Positions 12,310 to 20,985 of a stretch of 64,000 bases of DNA are shown one piece after another. Every line of letters begins with the position of its first letter. The stretch's first letter is position 1. Position numbers and translations under genes: made by a program. Source of the DNA: an uncultured Litoreibacter sp. (lineage in GTDB: Bacteria; Pseudomonadota; Alphaproteobacteria; Rhodobacterales; Rhodobacteraceae); contig CANMWQ010000004.1 in assembly GCA_947501685.1 (NCBI GenBank), positions 1-64,000 on the forward strand, read 5' to 3'. Below the pieces are notes generated by a model. That model was given only the letters and a program-made list of their open reading frames with translations, did not search any database and was not told the DNA's origin.

Positions 12310-13824
12310 ATGACGACCTCCCTTTTGCCCCGCATGCGCAAGCCGGTTTTGGCATTGGCGCTCGCCGCCATCCCCGCACAGGCCGTCGCAGAACTCAGCG
12401 CACGGGACGTTTGGGAGGCGTTTTCAAAGCAGCTCACTCCCTATGGCCAGATGCAGGCTGACCTTGCCCAAGCGGGCCCCACATTGACCGCCCGCGCCAT
12501 CACCTTGTCCACTGAGATCGAAGGGATACGCAGCGAGACCGCGTTGAGCGGCGCGATCTCCTTTCGGGAAAACGCCGACGGCACCGTTTCGATCCAGTTC
12601 CCGGCACAGATGACGGCGACCCTGAACGTCACAGGTGCCACGGGCGGCGCATCATCCTCTGCCAGCTACGCCTTTTCGCAGCAGGGCATGGAGGTGACCG
12701 CCAGCGGCGAACCCGGCCGCATCACCCATGATTTTTCCGCACCTCAAATGTCTTATACACTGCAAGGCATGACCGCGGACGGCACGCCCATGGGCGGCAC
12801 CATGCAGCTGGATCTCACCAACACCGCTGGCAGCTGGCTGAGCGCAGGCGAAACCCTGACGGAAGTGACCGCCGATTACACGATCGACGCACTCTCCGTG
12901 GACGCCGCCTTTACGGACCCTGCGACAAACGGAGAGATCAAATTCACCGCCCAGATGGACGCGGTGGCGGCGCAAAGCACCAACACCATTCCCGACGGCA
13001 TGCAGTCGATGAGCCCACAAGCCATTTTCGCCTCCGGCTTTGGCATCACGGGGCAAATGCAATACGGCCCTGTGTCCTATGCGGCTGACGTGACCTCGAA
13101 GGGGCAAATCTATCAGCTTCTGGGCAACATCGCCCAAGGCAGCGCCTCGGTCTCGCTGGATGGCGACCAGGTACGCTACGCTGTGACCTCCGAAGACATG
13201 ACCGTCGCGGGACGCATGTCGGGGCTGCCTTTGCCGCCGCTGGAGGTTCAGCTTGAGCGCTCCAGCTTTGATTTGCGGATGCCGCTGGCGCAAACCGACA
13301 CGGCGCGCGATTTTGGGCTTGGCATGGCGCTGGAAGGGTTCACCGTCAATGATTTCATCTGGTCCATGCTGGACCCCACGCGGCAGCTGCCACGCGACCC
13401 CGCGACCGTCGCTCTGGACCTCAAAGGCACGGGCAACTGGCTGATCGACATCTTCGACACCGAGGCGCTGGAAAACACCACCTCCCTCGGCAAAATCGAA
13501 ACCCTGTCGCTGGAGGCGCTTGAAATTTCCATTGCAGGCGCGTCCCTGACCGGCGACGGCGCGTTCACCTTTGACAATGACGATCTGGCAAGTTTCGGCG
13601 GCGTGCCACGCCCGCAGGGCAGCGTGGATCTGGCGCTGACAGGCGGCATCACGTTGCTGGACACGCTGACCGCGATGAACGTCGTGCCGCAGCAACAAGC
13701 CTTGGGGATCAAGGCCCTGTCGGGCCTCTTTACGAAACCGGGATCCGGTCCGGACACGCTGACCTCCCGCATTGAGATTGACCCGACGGGCCGCGTTTTG
13801 GCCAATGGGCAGCAGATCCGCTAG
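12310..13824 (+). CDS. DUF2125 family exported protein
   Basis: A protein of about 504 residues with a signal peptide (RMRKPVLALALAAIPAQAVA, cut near AVAEL) and a long beta-rich body of amphipathic strands, as in AsmA/YdbH-like DUF2125 proteins. It is probably periplasmic or envelope-associated. AAGGA at 12296-12300 is well spaced for ATG 12310 but touches the alternative ATG at 12301, so I prefer 12310. Its stop overlaps the stop of the convergent regulator gene. Function is unknown; a lipid-transport role is only an analogy. Confidence 0.82.
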   Translation: MTTSLLPRMRKPVLALALAAIPAQAVAELSARDVWEAFSKQLTPYGQMQADLAQAGPTLTARAITLSTEIEGIRSETALSGAISFRENADGTVSIQFPAQMTATLNVTGATGGASSSASYAFSQQGMEVTASGEPGRITHDFSAPQMSYTLQGMTADGTPMGGTMQLDLTNTAGSWLSAGETLTEVTADYTIDALSVDAAFTDPATNGEIKFTAQMDAVAAQSTNTIPDGMQSMSPQAIFASGFGITGQMQYGPVSYAADVTSKGQIYQLLGNIAQGSASVSLDGDQVRYAVTSEDMTVAGRMSGLPLPPLEVQLERSSFDLRMPLAQTDTARDFGLGMALEGFTVNDFIWSMLDPTRQLPRDPATVALDLKGTGNWLIDIFDTEALENTTSLGKIETLSLEALEISIAGASLTGDGAFTFDNDDLASFGGVPRPQGSVDLALTGGITLLDTLTAMNVVPQQQALGIKALSGLFTKPGSGPDTLTSRIEIDPTGRVLANGQQIR

Positions 13825-14822
13825 GGCTCACCCTGCCCCATCAGGTTGATCTTCTTGCGCGCCCGCATCTTGCTGGGCGTGACGCCATATTCCTCGCGCA
13901 CCGCGCGGGCCAGCGTGTCGGAGGAGCCGAACCCCGTGGCCACCGCGATCTCTACCATCGGCATCAATGTTTCCTCAATCATTGCGCGCGCCTTACGGGC
14001 GCGCAGGCGCTTGTAGAACTTGGCGGGCGTGTCGTTGAAGACTTTGCGAAACACGCGTTCCAGATGCCGGGTGGAGAGCCCTGCCTGCTCCGTCAGCTCG
14101 GCCATGGACATCGGCTCCGCGATACTGTTTTCCATCAGCCGGATGGCCTCGGTGACGCGCGCATCAAACAACCCGGCATTGTCGGCAATGTCCTTGGGCT
14201 GCTCCGCATCGCCCTTGCGGATCGTGTGGAGCAACAGCTGATTGCCCAGCTCTGCCACCTGCGCAGGCTCCATCCATGGCGCGATCAGCCCGATCACCAA
14301 CTCTGACGTGGCCCCCGCCCCAGCCGCCGTGACGATGCCGTCAGATTTCTCTGCAAAGCGGGAGGTGAGATTGGGGAAATACCCGGTTTCTTGCAGCGTG
14401 AACACGTCGCGCCAATGGGTCGTCAGCTTGCCCGGAGGGGCTTTGGCCGCGCGAATATAGGCAGTCGCTGCATCCGACAACAACACCACAGGCAGGTTAC
14501 GCCGCTGCATGGCGCGCACCCGTGCGAGCCACGTATCCGCCCGCGCCCTGTCACCCCCCACCACGATCATCGCGTCGCCGAACCCGTGATCTGGAATGGC
14601 AGGCTCCGCCCGGACCAGCATGCCGTCCTTGCCGCTGACCAACCCCGGCTCGCTTGAGACGAAACGCCAGGCAAACAGCTCTTGGGTCATCAACTGATTG
14701 GCGCGGCACAGCACATGGGTGACGGCAGAGAGCTCAAAGCCGCAAAACCCTTTGGTGACAAACAGCTCAAACACATGCGGAGCCGCGTCAGCCCCCTGCT
14801 GCACTGCTTTCGCCGTCGCCAT
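13821..14822 (-). CDS. GlxA-type AraC family transcriptional regulator
   Basis: A 333-residue regulator. The N-terminal half is a DJ-1/PfpI-like (GATase1) sensor domain (FELFVTKGFCGFELSAVTHVL; MIVVGGD; TAAGAGATSEL). The C-terminal 100 residues are two AraC helix-turn-helices (MSMAELTEQAGLSTRHLERVF; MVEIAVATGFGSSDTLARAV). Relatives often control choline, carnitine or related amine catabolism; here the adjacent gene is a sulfatase-like hydrolase on the same strand. The target is not shown by the sequence. Confidence 0.88.
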   Translation of the reverse strand: MATAKAVQQGADAAPHVFELFVTKGFCGFELSAVTHVLCRANQLMTQELFAWRFVSSEPGLVSGKDGMLVRAEPAIPDHGFGDAMIVVGGDRARADTWLARVRAMQRRNLPVVLLSDAATAYIRAAKAPPGKLTTHWRDVFTLQETGYFPNLTSRFAEKSDGIVTAAGAGATSELVIGLIAPWMEPAQVAELGNQLLLHTIRKGDAEQPKDIADNAGLFDARVTEAIRLMENSIAEPMSMAELTEQAGLSTRHLERVFRKVFNDTPAKFYKRLRARKARAMIEETLMPMVEIAVATGFGSSDTLARAVREEYGVTPSKMRARKKINLMGQGEP

Positions 14823-14915
14823 ATCCGGGTTTTCGGGTTTGATAGCTTTCTCCGTCGCCGCTTGCCGCCGGACAGTATAGCCCGGCTGAGCTGCAGGGAA
14901 GAGCCGTTCTGTCCC

Positions 14916-16559
14916 TTAGTCCTTCGTGAAACGCTGCGCGACAGGGCCGCGGTAATGCGCGGTCATCTCTTCGGGGACCTCGGAGCCATCCACCAGAAAG
15001 GGCAGGATCCCGCGCAGCCGGGAGCGGCCCCGGCCTGCGATGATCTGCGCGTCAGACCGGGTCACCCGTTGCGACATGCGCCGGCCCCACTCCGCGAGGG
15101 AGGCGTAAAGCCGGTCGATCTCGGCGTCGTGACCCGTTCCCTTGGCGAGGTCAAAAAACTCCTCCGGATCGGCTTGCAGATCAAAGAGCATGGGACGGAA
15201 CCCGCCCTCGGCATGCATCATCTTGAACCGCCCGTCGAAAATCATGAACAATCGGCAATCGCGTGGCGCGAGACCCAATATGTCGGCATGCGGCGTCCCG
15301 CTGAAATCATATTCCGAGATCACATAGTCCCGCCACTCCGGCGTCTCGCCCCTGAGCCACGGGAGCAGCGACCGGCCTTCCAAGATGTGATCCGCCACCG
15401 TGCCGCCTGCGGCCTCTACGAAAGTTGGTGCGAGATCAATCGCCTCCACCAGCGCGTCGCATGTGGTGCCGCGCGTGGCATCGGCTTCCGCGCGCGGGTC
15501 GTAGATGATCATCGGGATTTTGACGGAGGGGTCGTGGAACAGCTCCTTCTCGCCCATCCAGTGATCGCCGAGATAATCTCCATGATCGGAGGTCAGCACG
15601 ATCATCGTGTCTTTCAGCGTGTCGGTCTCTTCCAGATGATCGAGCAGCACCCCAAGCTGGTCGTCGCATTGCTTGATCAGCCCCATATAGACCGGGATCA
15701 CCTTGTCGCGGACGTCCTCGCGCTGGAAGGCCTGCGCCACCTTGCCGCCCATATAGGAGCCGAACACCGGATGCGGATCCTCGCGCTCCTCCGGGTGGGC
15801 CGTGGCGGCAGGGACATGCTGGGGCCGGTACATATTGTGATAGGGCGCCGGCACGATATAGGGCCAATGCGGCTTGATATAGCTGACATGGGCGCACCAC
15901 GGGGCCGTGGCTTGGTCCATGAACGCGATAGTCTCGCGGGTGAGCCACGGGGTTTCGCTGTCCTCCTCGCGGATATTGGCGGGCTTGTCAGCATTGGCAA
16001 ACATCCAGCCGGAGGCTTTCTCCCCTTCCTCGGTAATCCCGGCATTGGCGTGATCGGCCCAAGGGTTCTCAGACGCATAGCCTTTGGAATTCAGATAGGC
16101 GTTATACGGGGATCGGAGCTCGTCATAAAACCCGTCCGGCCCCTGCGCCCAGAGCCCGTCATCGCGCACCCATGCGTCAAAGCCGCATTCCGCCTGCCGC
16201 ACGCCGATAATGCTGTCCGCGTCCACGCCCAGCCGCTCCATCCCTTCGGTGTCGGCCTTCATATGGGTCTTGCCAATGAGCCAGCAGTCCATCCCGGCCT
16301 CGCGCAAGTGGTCGCCCAATGTGTGCTCGCCCACGCGCAACGGGAAGCCGTTCCACGCGGCCCCATGCGAGGAGACATAGCGCCCAGTGTAAAAGCTCAT
16401 CCGGCTGGCACCGCAGATTGTCGATTGCACATAGGCATTCGTAAAGCGAACGCCCATCGCCGCGACCCGGTCAAAATTGGGCGTGTCGAGATGGGGATGA
16501 CCCGCGCAGCTGAGATAATCGAACCGCAGCTGGTCATACATGACAAAGAGAATATTCAC
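14916..16559 (-). CDS. Sulfatase-superfamily hydrolase (sulfatase or phosphonate monoester hydrolase)
   Basis: A metallohydrolase of the alkaline phosphatase/sulfatase superfamily, about 547 residues. NILFVMYDQLRFDYLS gives the N-terminal metal Asp, and TICGASRMSFYTGRY carries the C-x-A/P-S-R formylglycine motif (Cys then Arg). LTSDHGDYLGDH gives the second metal Asp-His pair, and EYDFSG and PYHNMYRP recall phosphonate monoester hydrolases. I chose GTG 16559 because GGAGG sits 5 bases upstream; an in-frame ATG at 16607 would add a poor extension. There is no signal peptide, so it is cytoplasmic. The substrate is uncertain; choline sulfate or a phosphonate ester are options. Confidence 0.82.
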   Translation of the reverse strand: MNILFVMYDQLRFDYLSCAGHPHLDTPNFDRVAAMGVRFTNAYVQSTICGASRMSFYTGRYVSSHGAAWNGFPLRVGEHTLGDHLREAGMDCWLIGKTHMKADTEGMERLGVDADSIIGVRQAECGFDAWVRDDGLWAQGPDGFYDELRSPYNAYLNSKGYASENPWADHANAGITEEGEKASGWMFANADKPANIREEDSETPWLTRETIAFMDQATAPWCAHVSYIKPHWPYIVPAPYHNMYRPQHVPAATAHPEEREDPHPVFGSYMGGKVAQAFQREDVRDKVIPVYMGLIKQCDDQLGVLLDHLEETDTLKDTMIVLTSDHGDYLGDHWMGEKELFHDPSVKIPMIIYDPRAEADATRGTTCDALVEAIDLAPTFVEAAGGTVADHILEGRSLLPWLRGETPEWRDYVISEYDFSGTPHADILGLAPRDCRLFMIFDGRFKMMHAEGGFRPMLFDLQADPEEFFDLAKGTGHDAEIDRLYASLAEWGRRMSQRVTRSDAQIIAGRGRSRLRGILPFLVDGSEVPEEMTAHYRGPVAQRFTKD

Positions 16560-16681
16560 GTGGGCCTCCGGTTTGGATATCGCGCGGGCAGCCCCGGCAT
16601 CATCCAAACACTATGCGCCCGCGCCGGGCTGAGTTAAAGCCATTGGCGCGAGGGCGGGAGCCTCTTTTTGCAAGCCTGCGC

Positions 16682-17845
16682 CTAGAAGGCTTTGCCGCGC
16701 GCGGAGACGGGCCAGAGTGTTTCCACCTTGCCGCCCCGCACGCCCACATACCAGTCATGCACGTTACAAGTCGGGTCGCAATGGCCGGGCACCAGCTTGA
16801 GCTTGTCGTTGACCTTCAGGACCTGTTGCGGGTCGCGGATGACGCCATGCTCGTCGGAGCATTTGAAATATTCCACGTCGTCGCGGCCAAAGACCACCGG
16901 CAAGCCGCTGTCGATGGATTGCGCCTTGAGCCCCGCATCCACCACGGCGAGGTCTTCTTTGGCGTGGGACATCACGGAAGTTAGGATGAACAGCGCGTTC
17001 TCCCATTCGCCCGCGTCGATGCGGTTGCCATCCTTGTCGAGGATACGGCCATAATCGGCATCCATGAACGCGTAGGAGCCGCATTGCAGCTCGTTGAAGA
17101 CGCCGGAATTGCCCTCGAAGTAATAAGACCCCGTGCCGCCGCCGCCGACAATGTCGCACTCCAAGCCTTCCTCTCTTAGCGCCGAAATGGCATCGGCCAC
17201 CTGCGCCACGGCCACGTCGATCTTGGCCTTGCGGTCGGCATAGCTGTCCATGTGCTGCATCGCGCCCTGATAGGCTTGCAGCCCCGCGAATTTCAGGCCC
17301 TCAGCGGCGTCGATCATTTTGGCGATCTTGACCACTTCTTCGGTGGTGGTGACCCCGCAACGGCCCGCACCGCAGTCGATCTCCACCACGCATTCGATCT
17401 GGGTGCCGTGTTTGACCGCACCTGCCGACAGGTCCGCCACATTGGCCGGGTCGTCCACGCAGCAAATCGCACGCGCGCCCAGCAGCGGCAGACGCGCCAG
17501 CCGGTCAATCTTGGCGGGCTGCGTCACTTGGTTGGAGACCATGACGTCCTTGATACCGCCCCGCGCAAACACTTCCGCCTCGGAGACCTTCTGGCAACAC
17601 ACCCCGACAGAGCCGCCCAGCTTTTCCTGCAGCTTGGCCACGTCGACGGATTTGTGCATCTTGCCATGCACCCGGTGGCGCACGCCCATCTCCTTGGCGA
17701 AATTGCCCATCTTGGTGATGTTGCGCTCCAGCGCGTCCAGATCAAGGATAAGGCAAGGCGTCTCGATATCCGCCTCATCCATGCCGGGAAGCGCCGGGAC
17801 GTCATATCCGACCTCAAGATCGGCGAAGTTGATTGTGTCTTTCAT
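16682..17845 (-). CDS. bhcC: BhcC, beta-hydroxyaspartate aldolase (D-threonine aldolase family)
   Basis: PLP- and metal-dependent aldolase that joins glycine and glyoxylate to beta-hydroxyaspartate in the beta-hydroxyaspartate cycle. The 387-residue protein has the fold-type III motif RVHGKMHKS (PLP lysine near Lys62) and the C-terminal metal-binding HCDPTCNVHDWYVGVRGG. The start is ATG 17845 (MKDTIN); the extension to 17872 is unsupported. It is third in bhcA-bhcB-bhcC. A bhcD gene normally follows; here the next gene downstream on this strand is the sulfatase-like hydrolase. Confidence 0.9.
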   Translation of the reverse strand: MKDTINFADLEVGYDVPALPGMDEADIETPCLILDLDALERNITKMGNFAKEMGVRHRVHGKMHKSVDVAKLQEKLGGSVGVCCQKVSEAEVFARGGIKDVMVSNQVTQPAKIDRLARLPLLGARAICCVDDPANVADLSAGAVKHGTQIECVVEIDCGAGRCGVTTTEEVVKIAKMIDAAEGLKFAGLQAYQGAMQHMDSYADRKAKIDVAVAQVADAISALREEGLECDIVGGGGTGSYYFEGNSGVFNELQCGSYAFMDADYGRILDKDGNRIDAGEWENALFILTSVMSHAKEDLAVVDAGLKAQSIDSGLPVVFGRDDVEYFKCSDEHGVIRDPQQVLKVNDKLKLVPGHCDPTCNVHDWYVGVRGGKVETLWPVSARGKAF

Positions 17846-17856
17846 GTATACGCTCC

Positions 17857-18828
17857 TTATGCCTGCATCCATGGCAGCTTTGCCAAATCGACATTGCCGC
17901 CGGTGATCACGACGCCCACGCGTTTGCCCGCGAAGACGTGTTTGTTTTTCAGAATCGTCGCCAATGGGACCGCGCAGCTAGGCTCCATCACCAGTTTCAT
18001 CCGCTGCCAGGTGATCTTCATCGCCTCGATGATTTCCTCCTCGGAGGCGGTCAGAACATCGGTGACGTGGTTTTTGACGAAGTGCCAGGTCAGGTCCTTG
18101 AGTGGCACTTTCAGCCCGTCCGCAATTGTCACCGGCGCATCATCGGCAATGATATGGCCCGCCTTGAGGCTGCGCGCCGCATCATCGGCCTGCTCTGGTT
18201 CGGAGGCGATGATCTGCACCTCGGGCGCGATGTTGGAGAGCGTCAGGCAGGTGCCCGAAATCATCCCGCCGCCGCCAATGGGGGCCACAACCATGTCGAG
18301 CCCGTCGGTCTGCTCCATCAGCTCGCGGGAACAGGTGCCCTGCCCGGCAATGACACGCGGATCGTTATAGGGATGGATGAAGTCGCCGCCCGTCTGGGCC
18401 TGCACCTGCGCGAAGACCTCTTCGCGAGAGGAAGTAGACGGCTCGCATTCGGTGATGATCCCGCCATAACCGCGCACGGCGGCTTTCTTGGCCTCGGGTG
18501 CGGTGCGGGGCATGACCACGTTGCACGGGATGCCACGACGGCCCGCCGCGTAAGACAGCGACAGCGCGTGGTTGCCCGAGCTATGCGTGCAGACGCCGTT
18601 TCTCGCCTCTGCCTCCGAGAGGCCAAACACCGCGTTGGAAGCCCCGCGCACTTTGAAAGCCCCCGCCTTTTGAAAGTTCTCGCATTTGAAGAACATCTCG
18701 CAGCCCGCCAGCTCATTGAGATAGCTCGAGGTCAGCACCGGGGTGCGGTGGATATGCGGTGCGATGCGCTCATGCGCGTCGATCACGTCCTGAAAGGTCG
18801 GAATATACATCTCGGAAAAATCCTTCAT
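17857..18828 (-). CDS. bhcB: BhcB, beta-hydroxyaspartate dehydratase
   Basis: PLP-dependent threonine dehydratase-family enzyme, 323 residues, converting beta-hydroxyaspartate to iminosuccinate. The PLP lysine is in QKAGAFKVRGASN (Lys59), with SSGNHALSLSYAA and the phosphate-binding GGGGMISG. Its start overlaps the bhcA stop by one base (TGATG). Neighbouring bhcA and bhcC make the assignment stronger than family membership alone. Confidence 0.9.
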   Translation of the reverse strand: MKDFSEMYIPTFQDVIDAHERIAPHIHRTPVLTSSYLNELAGCEMFFKCENFQKAGAFKVRGASNAVFGLSEAEARNGVCTHSSGNHALSLSYAAGRRGIPCNVVMPRTAPEAKKAAVRGYGGIITECEPSTSSREEVFAQVQAQTGGDFIHPYNDPRVIAGQGTCSRELMEQTDGLDMVVAPIGGGGMISGTCLTLSNIAPEVQIIASEPEQADDAARSLKAGHIIADDAPVTIADGLKVPLKDLTWHFVKNHVTDVLTASEEEIIEAMKITWQRMKLVMEPSCAVPLATILKNKHVFAGKRVGVVITGGNVDLAKLPWMQA

Positions 18829-20018
18829 CAGGCCGCCGCCTTCTTCGCGCTGGCCGCGCCCTGACGGTAAAACTCCTGCGCCGCGCCGACGCCTGAGCCT
18901 TGTTTGATGTCGAGGCCAAGATCGGCCATGCACATCTCCGCCACGCCCAAGCCTGACAGCATCATCGCATCGGTGAGGGAGCCCAGATGGCCGATGCGGA
19001 ACACTTTGCCCGCGACCTCGCCCAAGCCCACGCCAAACGCCATGCCGTAGTTCTCAGCCGCATGGGTGACGATGTCCGTGGCGTTGAACCCCTCCGGCGT
19101 CCGAATGGCGGAGACCGTGTCGGAATAAAACTCAGGCGCAGTCGCACAGAGCTCCAGCCCCCACGCAGCCGTCGCTCGGCGCACCCCTTCGGCGATGCGT
19201 GTATGGCGCGCGAAGACGTTTTCCAGCCCCTCGGCCTCCAGCAGTTCCAGCGACAGTTTCAGCCCGTTCATCAAGCCCACGGGCGGCGTGTAGGGGAAGG
19301 CGTTGGCCGCATAGCCATTGGCCATATCGTCAATGGAGAAAAACGTGCGCGGCAGTTGTGCCGTCTTGGAGGCGTGCATCGCTTTCTCGCTGAACCCGAT
19401 GATGGCCAGACCCGCAGGCAGCATGAAGCCTTTTTGCGAGCCGGTCACGGCGATATCGACGCCCCACTCATCCATCCGAAAATCCATCGACCCGATGGAG
19501 CTGACACCGTCCACAAACAGCATCGCCGGATGGCCTGCCGCATCGAGCGCGCGGCGGATGGCGGCGATGTCGGACTTCACCCCTGTCGCCGTCTCGTTAT
19601 GCGTGGCCAGCACGACCTTGATATCGTGGGTCTTGTCGGCTTTGAGGATCTCTTCATATTGATCCGCTGATATCCCGTGGCCCCAAGGCGTCTCGACAAT
19701 ATGCATGTCCAACCCGTGGCGCTCGCACATGTCGATCCAGCGGTGGCTGAACATCCCGTTCCGCGCCGCCAGCACCTTGTCGCCTGCGCAGAGCGTGTTG
19801 GTCAGCGCTGTCTCCCAGCCGCCCGTGCCGGTGGAGGGAAAAATGAAAATATGCGCATCGTCGGATTTCAGAACCTTGCGCACACCCGCAATGCAGGGGT
19901 GCAGGATGTCCCCGAACAAAGGCGAACGGTGGTCGATGGTGGCCATGTCACAGGCTTTGCGAATGGCGTCCGGCATATTCGTGGGACCGGGAATAAAGAC
20001 GGGGTTCTGAATGCTCAT
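18828..20018 (-). CDS. bhcA: BhcA, aspartate-glyoxylate aminotransferase
   Basis: Class V PLP aminotransferase, 396 residues, that transaminates glyoxylate with aspartate to glycine and oxaloacetate. It begins VFIPGPTNMP, and the PLP lysine is in VTGSQKGFMLPAG (Lys196). It is first in the bhcABC operon. Its start follows GGAGGACAGT on the minus strand. A 211-base gap upstream holds AT-rich repeats that may be operators. No bhcR regulator is adjacent. Confidence 0.92.
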   Translation of the reverse strand: MSIQNPVFIPGPTNMPDAIRKACDMATIDHRSPLFGDILHPCIAGVRKVLKSDDAHIFIFPSTGTGGWETALTNTLCAGDKVLAARNGMFSHRWIDMCERHGLDMHIVETPWGHGISADQYEEILKADKTHDIKVVLATHNETATGVKSDIAAIRRALDAAGHPAMLFVDGVSSIGSMDFRMDEWGVDIAVTGSQKGFMLPAGLAIIGFSEKAMHASKTAQLPRTFFSIDDMANGYAANAFPYTPPVGLMNGLKLSLELLEAEGLENVFARHTRIAEGVRRATAAWGLELCATAPEFYSDTVSAIRTPEGFNATDIVTHAAENYGMAFGVGLGEVAGKVFRIGHLGSLTDAMMLSGLGVAEMCMADLGLDIKQGSGVGAAQEFYRQGAASAKKAAA

Positions 20019-20081
20019 ACTGTCCTCCGAAGGTCATGTTGCATTCACAGTATGGAGCCGCGCGGGCCTCATCAATTTTTT

Positions 20082-20180
20082 TGAAAACGTTTTTCATAGA
20101 ACGCGGAGTTAGATAAAGTGATCATTCTCAATATGTTACATTTTTCACAAGGTGGCAGTATTTTTCATTATTAGAAAAAT
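20082..20180. promoter_or_regulatory. AT-rich repeats upstream of bhcA
   Basis: The gap 20019-20229 holds three copies of TTTTTCA (20090-20096, 20141-20147, 20161-20167). TGAAAACGTTTTTCA at 20082-20096 is nearly palindromic. ATTTTTC (20160-20166) and GAAAAAT (20174-20180) form a perfect 7-bp inverted repeat with a 7-base spacer. These may be operators or promoter elements of bhcA; the last pair could also form a weak hairpin after the upstream SDR gene. Confidence 0.4.
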
Positions 20181-20229
20181 GTTCATCCCATGGTAGATAC
20201 TGACCACCGTCCAAAGCGTCGTAAAGCCG

Positions 20230-20976
20230 TCAAATGCAGCGCCCGCCATCGACCTCCATGCACACGCCGGTGACCATGCTGGCCTCGTCCGAGCAGAGAT
20301 AACACGCAGCATTGCCCATATCTTGCGCCGTCGAGAACCGGCCGAGCGGGATCGTGGCGAGGAACTTTGCTCGCATTTCGGGCGTGTCCTGCCCCATGAA
20401 CTTCGCCAGAAGCGGCGTCTCGCCTGCAACGGGGTTGATCGCGTTCACCCGGATGCCGTCGGGGGCCAATTCCACCGCCATGCCTTTGGTCGCGTTGTTC
20501 ATCCAGCCTTTGGAGGCGTTGTACCAGTTCAGGCGCGGCCTTGGGCTGACGCCTGCCGTGGATGCCACGTTCAGGATCGCGCCCGCGCCGCGTGTCTTGA
20601 AATGCGGCACAAGATGTTTGGCAGTCAGGTAGACCGATTTGCAGTTGACCCGGAAGACGAGATCGAAATCCTCCTCGCTGACCTCCTCCATCGGGGCGGG
20701 CAGATGGGTGGTGCCTGCATTGTTGATCAGGATGTCGACATGGCCGAAGATTTCGATCGCCGCCTCAGCCATCTGCTTGACGTCAGCGTCTTGGGAGACA
20801 TCCACCTGCTGGGCCAGTGCATCATCGCCAAGCTTTTCGGCCAGCGTGGAGGCCCCCTCTCCGTTCAGATCAGCGATCATCACCCGCGCGCCTTCTGCGA
20901 CGAATTTTTCCGCAATCCCCGCGCCAAACCCCGACGCGCCGCCGGTCACGATGGCTGTTTTTCCGCTCAATCGCAT
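20230..20976 (-). CDS. SDR family oxidoreductase
   Basis: A classical short-chain dehydrogenase, 248 residues, with the NAD(P) motif TGGASGFGAG, INNAG, and the catalytic Ser in NVASTAG followed by WYNASKG (Tyr-x3-Lys). ADLN after the second strand has an acidic residue, which favours NAD. It lies 9 bases after the aldehyde dehydrogenase gene and is the last gene of the TRAP-linked run. The substrate is unknown. Confidence 0.88.
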   Translation of the reverse strand: MRLSGKTAIVTGGASGFGAGIAEKFVAEGARVMIADLNGEGASTLAEKLGDDALAQQVDVSQDADVKQMAEAAIEIFGHVDILINNAGTTHLPAPMEEVSEEDFDLVFRVNCKSVYLTAKHLVPHFKTRGAGAILNVASTAGVSPRPRLNWYNASKGWMNNATKGMAVELAPDGIRVNAINPVAGETPLLAKFMGQDTPEMRAKFLATIPLGRFSTAQDMGNAACYLCSDEASMVTGVCMEVDGGRCI

Positions 20977-20985
20977 GATGCCTCC

